Shown in pieces: positions 1-6,151 of a stretch of DNA of 6,656 nt; positions within the stretch are counted from its first letter, which is position 1; each line of letters begins with the position of its first letter. The position numbers were made by a program, and so were the translations under genes. The notes below the pieces were generated by a model. The model did no database searches. It had not been told where the DNA came from and worked only from the letters and a program-made list of their open reading frames with translations. This DNA is from Acidimicrobiaceae bacterium. Lineage in GTDB: Bacteria > Actinomycetota > Acidimicrobiia > Acidimicrobiales > UBA8592. The stretch lies in assembly GCA_002722525.1 (NCBI GenBank), contig PBMJ01000006.1, forward strand, positions 52,613 to 59,268. Reading direction: 5' to 3'.

Positions 1-1800
1 CTCTCAGCATTAGCTGTTTTCTTTGGTCTAGCAACAAACCCACCCGAAGAAAGAGTCTATGAAGTAACTCTCTTTGAATGGATTCCGTCAGGAGAACTAT
101 CTGTTGGCATGGGTTTTTTGGCTGACCCCTTATCTATAGCTATGGCCCTATTTGTAACCGGAGTAGGAGCGCTTATACACATGTATGCGATTGGTTACAT
201 GCATGGAGATCCAAAGTTTTCAAAGTTCTTCCTGTACCTCAACCTCTTCGTTTTCGCAATGCTTATGCTTGTGCTCGGAGATAACCTCCTTATCACCTTC
301 CTTGGCTGGGAAGGTGTTGGGGCTTGTTCCTATTTCCTGATTTCTTTCTGGCACGAGGAGCCTGCCAATGCAACCGCAGGTAAAAAAGCATTCGTAACTA
401 ATCGAGTTGGCGACTGGGGCTTCATGGTCGCAATGTTCCTTCTTTTCTTCAATATCGGGTCATTGAAATACAGTGACATCTTTTCCTCGGTCATTGAAGC
501 AGATGCATTAACCCAAACAACGGCGACAGGAATAGTCGTAATGCTTTTCATAGGGGCCGCAGGTAAATCAGCCCAATTCCCGTTATACCTCTGGCTACCT
601 GATGCAATGGCGGGACCTACACCCGTATCTGCTCTAATTCACGCCGCAACAATGGTGACGTCTGGTGTTTATCTCCTAACACGAATGAATCCCGTACTGG
701 CAGAAGCTGCAGGATGGTCTACCGATCTAATTTGGATAGTTGGACTTTTCACAGCACTATTTGCCGCAACCGCTGCAGTTGCGCAAAACGACATAAAGAA
801 AGTCCTTGCCTACTCAACAGTCAGCCAGCTTGGATTCATGTTTGTAGCAGTCGGATCCGGTCTGTATGTCGCCGCTATTTTTCATATGATTACACATGCT
901 TTCTTCAAGGCGCTTTTGTTCCTCGGAGCCGGATCTGTAATCCACGGAATGCATCATGAACAAGATATGCGAAAGTACGGGGCTCTTAGAAAAGCAATGC
1001 CGATCACTGCATTTACTTTCATTATCGGTTGGTTAGCCATAGCAGGGATACCTCCGTTTTCTGGATTCTGGTCAAAAGACGAAGTCCTTTTGGCAGCTTG
1101 GAATGAAAATAAAATTGCGTGGGTGATGCTTCTTGCAGCAGCTGTAATGACTGCTTTCTACATGAGCAGACTAGTGTTTATGACTTTCTTTGGAGAAAAG
1201 AAGTGGGGGGCTTCAGAAGAAGAAGAAGCTCATGACAATGAAACAGAGAAACATGAAATTACACCTCATGAATCACCGGTGGTCATGTGGCTACCTCTCG
1301 TCCTTCTCTCAGGTCTCGCAGCAATTGCCGGACTTTTAAATCTTCCCTTCAGCCATGACACAAAACACCTCGAAAAATGGCTTGAACCAATCCTGTTCGG
1401 AAATGAAGTTCACGTTACCGCCTCTGGGCAGACGAAATGGCTACTTGCTGTAATTGCAATAATCGGTGCAAGCGTAGGAGTAATTGCTGCCATATTTGTG
1501 TATTTAAAGAATAGGGTCGCCACCAGCAAGATTGAACACGCAATTCTGGAAGATGCATGGAGATTTGATTCGACCGTAAGCAGTTTCATGGATGGCCCGG
1601 GAAGAAGAAGTTTTGAAGCAACCACATGGTTTGACCAGAACATCATCGATGGTGCAGTAAACGGTGTAGGAAATATAACCCAAAGAGTCAGCACCAGATT
1701 AAGAAGCACCCAAACGGGCCTCATAAGAAGTTATGCACTGGGCATGGTCATTGGAGCTGTAGCGATCATCGCATACTTGGTTTCCAGGATGGGATTCTGA
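1..1800 (+). CDS. nuoL: NADH-quinone oxidoreductase subunit L, 5' end outside window
   Basis: Distal antiporter-like membrane subunit of complex I (Proton_antipo_M family), which pumps protons at the tip of the membrane arm. The frame is open from base 1. The ATG at 109 is internal, because the upstream codons already encode NuoL-like sequence (end of TM2, then a WIPSGELSV stretch). 599 residues are visible; by comparison with E. coli NuoL I estimate that about 40 N-terminal residues are missing. Key proton-path residues, numbered by visible codon, are the Glu in GWEGVG (104), Lys in AAGKSAQFP (189), His in ALIHAAT (214), His/His/Lys in FHMITHAFFK (295, 299, 303) and Lys-Asp in FWSKDE (359-360). 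The C-terminus is complete: TM15, then a long amphipathic segment matching the lateral helix HL (about residues 510-570), then a last TM ending in SRMGF. The stop TGA overlaps the nuoM ATG by one base. An acidic loop (about residues 403-424) follows the TM that ends in MTFFGEKK. Identity is very secure. Confidence 0.97.
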   Translation, partial: LSALAVFFGLATNPPEERVYEVTLFEWIPSGELSVGMGFLADPLSIAMALFVTGVGALIHMYAIGYMHGDPKFSKFFLYLNLFVFAMLMLVLGDNLLITFLGWEGVGACSYFLISFWHEEPANATAGKKAFVTNRVGDWGFMVAMFLLFFNIGSLKYSDIFSSVIEADALTQTTATGIVVMLFIGAAGKSAQFPLYLWLPDAMAGPTPVSALIHAATMVTSGVYLLTRMNPVLAEAAGWSTDLIWIVGLFTALFAATAAVAQNDIKKVLAYSTVSQLGFMFVAVGSGLYVAAIFHMITHAFFKALLFLGAGSVIHGMHHEQDMRKYGALRKAMPITAFTFIIGWLAIAGIPPFSGFWSKDEVLLAAWNENKIAWVMLLAAAVMTAFYMSRLVFMTFFGEKKWGASEEEEAHDNETEKHEITPHESPVVMWLPLVLLSGLAAIAGLLNLPFSHDTKHLEKWLEPILFGNEVHVTASGQTKWLLAVIAIIGASVGVIAAIFVYLKNRVATSKIEHAILEDAWRFDSTVSSFMDGPGRRSFEATTWFDQNIIDGAVNGVGNITQRVSTRLRSTQTGLIRSYALGMVIGAVAIIAYLVSRMGF

Positions 1801-3503
1801 TGACTTTCCTCAACCTACTAGCAGCATCATCATCCCAACCGACATTCCCAGTGATACCAGCACTCGTGCTCCTACCAGTTTTTGGAGCAATAGCTGTAGC
1901 TCTCACACCAAACGCCCGAGTTGGGTTGCACAAAATGCTAGCCACCATCTTCACTGGTGTCACGGGGGCAATATCTGTTTGGTTACTAACCGCTTTTAAA
2001 ACAAACAGCGAATTTCAATTTCTATCCAACCAATCATGGATCAAAAGTCTCGGTATTGAATGGTTCGCCGGAATCGACGGAATCTCACTCTTTCTAGTAG
2101 TCCTAACCGGACTACTATTCCCATTCGTTATCGTTGCCATAAATCCCAGTCACGACCACAAGGCCTACTACATCTGGATTCAACTATTACAGACAGGATG
2201 CATGGGTGTCTTTGTATCTCTAGACCTTTTCATGTTCTTTGTCTTCTTCGAAATCGTCTTAATACCGATGTATTTCCTAATCGGGAAGTGGGGTCATGCC
2301 AACGCCAAATATGCAGCAACAAAGTTCTTTCTCTACACAATGTTCGGATCTGCCCTAATGCTCGTCAGTATCGTTTCATTAGCTGTCCTACATTCACAGA
2401 ACGCTGACACCGATCTCACATTTAACCTCCTCGAGATAGCAACAAACCCCGCTATCTCCACTAACGCAGCAAGAATGTTATTCCTCGGTTTCGTTATCGC
2501 TTTCGCTGTGAAAGTTCCCCTATTCCCTGTTCACACATGGCTACCGGATGCACATACCGAAGCTCCAACCGCCGGCTCGGTAATTTTGGCAGGGGTTATG
2601 CTGAAACTTGGAACATATGGTTTCATTCGATTCGGCCTCTTTCTTTTCCCAGAGGCTTCCCACTTCTTCGCGCCCCTGTTCCTAACTCTTGGAGTTATCG
2701 GAATCGTATATGGCGCGATAGTCGCAACCATGCAAAAAGACCTCAAACGACTAGTGGCATACTCGTCAATTGCGCACCTAGGATTCATAATCCTTGGAAC
2801 ATTTGCGCTCAATACTCAAGGTATACAAGGCGCCACTGTACAAATGATCAATCATGGACTTTCAACCGGTGCCTTATTCATGCTCGTTGGAATAATCTAC
2901 GAGCGAAAGCACACCAGACAGATTTCTGAACTCAGTGGAATGCAAAAATCAGCCCCAGTTTTAGCAGGTGTTTTTACATTAGTCATGCTTTCGTCAATAG
3001 GCCTCCCAGGATTGAACGGTTTCGTCGGAGAATTTCTCATACTTCTTGGAACCTTTACAGCAAACAGATGGTGGGCAGTTGTCGCAGCAACCGGAGTTAT
3101 CCTCGCTGCTCTCTATCTACTCTGGGCATACCAACGTGTATTCCACGGGCCTCAAAATTCCGAAGATGAACCTACAAAAGACCTTACCAATTGGGAACGT
3201 TTAACATTGCTACCTCTAATCGTTGGAATCGTATTTCTAGGTATTTACCCTAAACCTATGCTCGACCGTATCGAACCAGCGGTTGACAAACTTGTCTCTC
3301 ATATTGAAGACACTATCGAGGATGGCTCATTCACTGAGCCTGTTCCAATCACCCAAAATAGAACAAGTTTCAGCGATCTACTGATGCAAACTCACGAATC
3401 ACATAGCCACAACAAGCACGGTGATACCCACCACGGAGATCACGATGAAGGGCACGATTCTGACCATCACGGAAATGAAAACTACTTAGGGGGCCACGAA
3501 TGA
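1800..3503 (+). CDS. nuoM: NADH-quinone oxidoreductase subunit M with His-rich C-terminal tail
   Basis: Middle antiporter-like proton-pumping subunit of complex I, an integral membrane protein with about 14 TM segments over residues 15-490. Family residues are in place: E151 in FFEIVLIPM, K238 in FAVKVPLFP, K269 in MLKLGTYG, H326 in SSIAHLG, H352 in INHGLSTG and E411 in FVGEFLILLG. These match E. coli E144, K234, K265, H322, H348 and E407 with an almost constant offset. The start ATG shares base 1800 with the nuoL TGA, and a weak AGGA lies at 1786-1789. The stop overlaps nuoN by 4 bases. The 567 residues exceed the roughly 500 typical of the family. The excess is C-terminal: after the last TM comes a hydrophilic stretch, and residues 531-567 contain 11 His with many Asp, Glu and Gly. 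With the usual topology of this family the tail would lie outside the cytoplasm (inference). The tail may bind metal, but this is untested. Confidence 0.97.
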   Translation: MTFLNLLAASSSQPTFPVIPALVLLPVFGAIAVALTPNARVGLHKMLATIFTGVTGAISVWLLTAFKTNSEFQFLSNQSWIKSLGIEWFAGIDGISLFLVVLTGLLFPFVIVAINPSHDHKAYYIWIQLLQTGCMGVFVSLDLFMFFVFFEIVLIPMYFLIGKWGHANAKYAATKFFLYTMFGSALMLVSIVSLAVLHSQNADTDLTFNLLEIATNPAISTNAARMLFLGFVIAFAVKVPLFPVHTWLPDAHTEAPTAGSVILAGVMLKLGTYGFIRFGLFLFPEASHFFAPLFLTLGVIGIVYGAIVATMQKDLKRLVAYSSIAHLGFIILGTFALNTQGIQGATVQMINHGLSTGALFMLVGIIYERKHTRQISELSGMQKSAPVLAGVFTLVMLSSIGLPGLNGFVGEFLILLGTFTANRWWAVVAATGVILAALYLLWAYQRVFHGPQNSEDEPTKDLTNWERLTLLPLIVGIVFLGIYPKPMLDRIEPAVDKLVSHIEDTIEDGSFTEPVPITQNRTSFSDLLMQTHESHSHNKHGDTHHGDHDEGHDSDHHGNENYLGGHE

Positions 3504-5017
3504 AACAGATAACTTTGTTAGCCTCCCAGTCAATCCAAACACCATCTGTCGCATGGACAGGTTTATTGCCAATAGTTATCTTGGCAGCAGCAGCGGTTCT
3601 ACTTCTTACGATCTGCTCGCTATTCCCAAATAGAATAACCACCAAACTACTATCCATCTATACAGCACTAGCTTCACTAGCAGCACTAATAACTACTTTC
3701 CCCTTGTGGGGAAAAGTACAAAATAGTTCTGAAGGACCCTACTCAACTCTTGCCGGAGCGTTCGGGATAGATGGGTTTTCGCTCTTTGTAACAATGCTGA
3801 TAACCACCATAGTCATCATTGTCTGCCCACTTTTATCAACTTTTCTAGAGCGAGAAAACGTAAGCGGACCAGAACCGTATGTCCTATTGCTCCTCGCCGC
3901 AACGGGTGGAATGATTATGTCGGGAGCGAATGACTTCATCATTCTTTTCCTCGGCATTGAAGTACTTTCAATATCTTCATACATCCTAGTTGCGATGAAT
4001 TCCAGACGAATCCAATCACAAGAAGCAGGTCTAAAATATTTCGTTCTTGGGGCTTTTGCCTCAGGGTTTTTACTCTACGGAATAGCCCTACTCTACGGAG
4101 CAACTGGATCAACGTCCTTTACTGCAATTAAAGCCTTCACCCAACAAGTCGAACTAACAAATGATGCCCTTTTACTTGCTGCATTGGCCCTATTAATAGT
4201 CGGTTTAGCATTTAAAGTCGCAGCAGTACCATTTCACTTCTGGTCCCCAGACGTGTATCAAGGATCGCCAACGCCATTTGTTGCCTTCATGGCCTCTGCA
4301 GTCAAAGTATCTGGATTTGCCGCCATTCTCAGAGTGCTTTACGTGACCCTTGGGGAATACCGAGCCGACTGGCAACCCGTTATCTATGCAATCGCAATTG
4401 CTACGTTACTTACTGGTTCTTTACTCGCAATCGTTCAAACAGATTTAAAACGAATGTTGGCATACTCTTCCATAAGCCATGCGGGATATTTATTAGTAGG
4501 AACTCAAGCAGCATCCGATCAAGGTGTAAAAGCAGTCCTATTTTATCTGGCAACATACGCTTTCATGGTCATTGGCAGTTTCACAGTGGTAGCAATAAAT
4601 GCCGGAAAGTCAGGAACAGAAACAAGTCTAGATTCCATAGCAGGTTTAGCTACGAAAAAGCCTTTACTAGCAATTTCATTCACTATTTTTCTTCTAGGTC
4701 AAGCGGGAATTCCGCTTACTTCTGGCTTCTTTGCAAAGTTTTACGTCATTGAAGCTGCGATCGAAGAAAAGTCGTACATGCTAGCTGTTATCGCAATGAT
4801 CGCAGCAGTAATCGGAGCCTTCCTGTATCTTCGCATCCTTGTCAAAATCTGGCTATCCCAACCAACTGACCAAGAAGATAGCGCAAAACTCACCATTCCA
4901 TTTGAAATCGGTCTAGTACTAGTGATCTCAGTAGTCGCTACGATGTTCCTCGGTATTTGGCCAGAACCCTTAGTAGAAATGGTGGAGCGGGCTATTCCCG
5001 TCCTAGTAGCGAGTTAG
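3500..5017 (+). CDS. nuoN: NADH-quinone oxidoreductase subunit N
   Basis: Antiporter-like proton-pumping subunit of complex I, the one nearest the quinone-reducing arm, embedded in the membrane. It has 505 residues, normal for NuoN. Signature residues are E154 in FLGIEVLS, K239 in GLAFKVAAVPFHFWSPD, K269 in ASAVKVSGF, H327 in SSISHAGY and K413 in SGFFAKFYV. The last position is Lys, as in NuoN proteins, rather than the Glu of NuoM, which separates the two paralogues. The start ATG at 3500 lies in an ATGA overlap with the nuoM stop. AGGGGG at 3488-3493, six bases upstream, is a usable ribosome binding site, so translation is probably coupled to nuoM. The TAG stop is followed by a 192-base gap before nuoA, which makes nuoN the last clear gene of the nuoLMN block. 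Confidence 0.97.
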   Translation: MKQITLLASQSIQTPSVAWTGLLPIVILAAAAVLLLTICSLFPNRITTKLLSIYTALASLAALITTFPLWGKVQNSSEGPYSTLAGAFGIDGFSLFVTMLITTIVIIVCPLLSTFLERENVSGPEPYVLLLLAATGGMIMSGANDFIILFLGIEVLSISSYILVAMNSRRIQSQEAGLKYFVLGAFASGFLLYGIALLYGATGSTSFTAIKAFTQQVELTNDALLLAALALLIVGLAFKVAAVPFHFWSPDVYQGSPTPFVAFMASAVKVSGFAAILRVLYVTLGEYRADWQPVIYAIAIATLLTGSLLAIVQTDLKRMLAYSSISHAGYLLVGTQAASDQGVKAVLFYLATYAFMVIGSFTVVAINAGKSGTETSLDSIAGLATKKPLLAISFTIFLLGQAGIPLTSGFFAKFYVIEAAIEEKSYMLAVIAMIAAVIGAFLYLRILVKIWLSQPTDQEDSAKLTIPFEIGLVLVISVVATMFLGIWPEPLVEMVERAIPVLVAS

Positions 5018-5171
5018 AAAATGAGTCATACAAACTTCGACGCAATAGATCACAGAAGCACCTGTAAGGATACATAATACCAAACGTGTCTTATCTCAAA
5101 AAAACAATTAGAACTAAACCTCATTTAACCACGTTTAAGGCTCTACTTTGGGCTATCTTGAGCTGTACACC

Positions 5172-5190
5172 TTGGTCCAATTGGTCCCAA
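5172..5190. repeat. TTGGTCC(C)AA tandem repeat with central CCAATTGG palindrome
   Basis: Two adjacent near-identical units, TTGGTCCAA (5172-5180) and TTGGTCCCAA (5181-5190), create a perfect CCAATTGG palindrome at 5177-5184. A wider CTTGG/CCAAG inverted pair lies at 5171-5175 and 5187-5191. The element lies immediately upstream of the proposed nuoA -10 box, over the -35/spacer region, which is where a regulator would act. I cannot assign it to any known regulator. The repeat is seen directly; an operator role is only inferred. Confidence 0.4.
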
Positions 5191-5209
5191 GTAACTACTA
5201 TTTATCAAC
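5172..5209 (+). promoter_or_regulatory. Candidate leaderless promoter of nuoABC
   Basis: A TANNNT-type -10 hexamer, TACTAT, lies at 5196-5201, and 8 bases separate it from the GTG of nuoA at 5210. Transcription would therefore begin at or within a base or two of the start codon. A poor -35, TTGGTC at 5172-5177, lies 18 bases upstream. No Shine-Dalgarno sequence precedes the GTG, whereas nuoB and nuoC have clear ones. Leaderless genes with this geometry are common in actinobacteria. The rest of the gap (5018-5171) contains no strong hairpin followed by a T-run, so readthrough from nuoN is not excluded. This is a sequence-pattern prediction only. Confidence 0.4.
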
Positions 5210-5575
5210 GTGTCTGAATTTCTACGCAGCTATCTCACAGTCGCCGTTTTTGGTGTGCTCGCATGTCTCCTCGTTGGCGCTTTTGTAGGTCTCAGTGCTC
5301 TAATAAGGCCCGCAAGGAAACAAGACCAAAAGTACCTAACATACGAGTCAGGCGTCGACCCAGTCGGGACTGGTTGGACGCAAAGCAATATCCGTTATTA
5401 CATATTCGCCCTACTCTTCGTAATGTTCGATGTCGAGGCAGTCTTTATCTTCCCATGGGCAACCAGGCTTGAAGCATATGGCTACTTCGGCTTGGTAGAA
5501 ATGGCAATATTTATCTTTATTCTTTTACTGGGTCTGCTATATGCCTGGCGCAAGGGAGTTCTGAAGTGGTTCTAA
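5210..5575 (+). CDS. nuoA: NADH-quinone oxidoreductase subunit A
   Basis: Small membrane subunit of complex I (NDUFA3/ND3-type, oxidored_q4 family) that sits at the junction of the membrane and peripheral arms, where its TM1-2 loop contributes to the quinone-site region. It has 121 residues, the normal length, with three TM segments at about 9-31, 61-83 and 92-112. The loop carries the conserved YESGVDPVG motif (45-53). The second TM carries FVMFDVEAVFIFPWA with the conserved acidic pair D74 and E76, equivalent to E. coli D79/E81. The start is GTG at 5210: the frame is closed by TAA at 5192-5194, there is no upstream ATG, and the N-terminus from here has the expected length. There is no visible ribosome binding site, so a leaderless start is likely. 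nuoB follows closely and nuoABC probably form one transcript. Confidence 0.95.
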   Translation: MSEFLRSYLTVAVFGVLACLLVGAFVGLSALIRPARKQDQKYLTYESGVDPVGTGWTQSNIRYYIFALLFVMFDVEAVFIFPWATRLEAYGYFGLVEMAIFIFILLLGLLYAWRKGVLKWF

Positions 5576-5600
5576 AGCGAGAAGAATGCGAGAAAGATGT

Positions 5601-5607
5601 GGAGGAG
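5601..5607 (+). promoter_or_regulatory. Ribosome binding site that sets the nuoB start
   Basis: GGAGGAG ends two bases before the ATG at 5610; its GGAGG core is four bases away. It supports the ATG at 5610 over the in-frame ATG at 5586, which has only a weak purine-rich GAGAAG before it. The protein from 5610 begins MGL, as many NuoB proteins do. Confidence 0.6.
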
Positions 5608-5609
5608 CT

Positions 5610-6110
5610 ATGGGGCTTGTAGAGTCTGGAAAAATTCCGAAGCCGCTGACAAAGCTACTTAACATGAGTAGAAGGTATTCAATGTGGGTATACCAATGGG
5701 GATTAGCCTGTTGCGCTATCGAGATGGGCGCAGCTTTTGCTTCGCCTCGTTATGACGTGATGCGATTAGGCGTTATCCCTCTTCCTGCTAGCCCTCGACA
5801 AGCCGATTTTCTAGTAGTTTCTGGCACAGTTACTGACAAAATGGCTCCAGCAGTCCGCCGCCTTTGGGAGCAAATGCCTGACCCTAAATATGTTATTTCT
5901 ATGGGGTCATGTGCAAATTGTGGCGGCCCATACTGGGATTCCTATTCAGTTACCAAAGGAGTGGATCAAATCATTCCCGTAGACGTGTACGTTCCTGGCT
6001 GTCCGCCACGCCCCGAAGCGCTTCTTGAAGGAATCGTTCTTCTTCAAGAACGCATAATGAACGAAGATATGGCCGAAAGATGGAAAGGGGATCCCATTGT
6101 TGTTGAGTAA
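5610..6110 (+). CDS. nuoB: NADH-quinone oxidoreductase subunit B (cluster N2 subunit)
   Basis: Peripheral-arm subunit of complex I (20-kDa/PSST family) that binds the [4Fe-4S] cluster N2, the last electron carrier before quinone. It sits next to NuoD at the quinone cavity on the cytoplasmic side. From the ATG at 5610 it has 166 residues. The N2 ligands of the family are visible: C34 and C35 in GLACCAIEM, C101 in MGSCANCGG and C131 in VPGCPPRPE. SPRQADFLVVSG and DVYVPGCPPRP are further hallmarks. C104 is an extra Cys where E. coli has Ser. The start at 5610 is preferred because of GGAGG at 5601-5605 and the family-like MGL N-terminus. An in-frame ATG at 5586 would add eight residues (MRERCGGA). 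The gene follows nuoA after 34 bases and precedes nuoC by 41 bases. Confidence 0.95.
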   Translation: MGLVESGKIPKPLTKLLNMSRRYSMWVYQWGLACCAIEMGAAFASPRYDVMRLGVIPLPASPRQADFLVVSGTVTDKMAPAVRRLWEQMPDPKYVISMGSCANCGGPYWDSYSVTKGVDQIIPVDVYVPGCPPRPEALLEGIVLLQERIMNEDMAERWKGDPIVVE

Positions 6111-6141
6111 CTTCACAAAATGGAATTCTTTAGCCTGTTCT

Positions 6142-6147
6142 GAGGAG
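6142..6147 (+). promoter_or_regulatory. Ribosome binding site of nuoC
   Basis: GAGGAG lies four bases before the ATG at 6152. It supports this start and hence the long charged N-terminus of NuoC. No nearer in-frame start with a comparable site was seen. Confidence 0.6.
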
Positions 6148-6151
6148 CACT

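Noticed and set aside
109..111. ATG at 109 as the start of nuoL
   Set aside because: The same frame is open back to base 1 and encodes recognisable NuoL sequence, including the end of TM2. The gene is truncated by the window edge.
330..551. Minus-strand open frame (73 codons)
   Set aside because: Antisense shadow of the highly conserved core of nuoL; no recognisable protein and no ribosome binding site considered convincing.
2060..2929. Plus-strand alternative frames inside nuoM (2060-2407 and 2537-2929)
   Set aside because: They overlap strongly conserved NuoM sequence in another frame, and their translations are rich in Arg, Ser and Cys with no family resemblance.
5021..5077. 18-codon ATG frame just after the nuoN stop
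   Set aside because: Very short, with no ribosome binding site and no recognisable features; expected by chance.
5082..5136. AAACGTG/CACGTTT inverted pair as a nuoN terminator
   Set aside because: The arms are only 7 bp with a 41-base loop and no following T-run. The A-run at 5098-5104 is on the wrong strand for a + strand terminator.
5586..5609. ATG at 5586 as the nuoB start
   Set aside because: Possible, but its upstream site is weak, while the ATG at 5610 has GGAGG close upstream and gives the family-like MGL N-terminus. Kept as an alternative.
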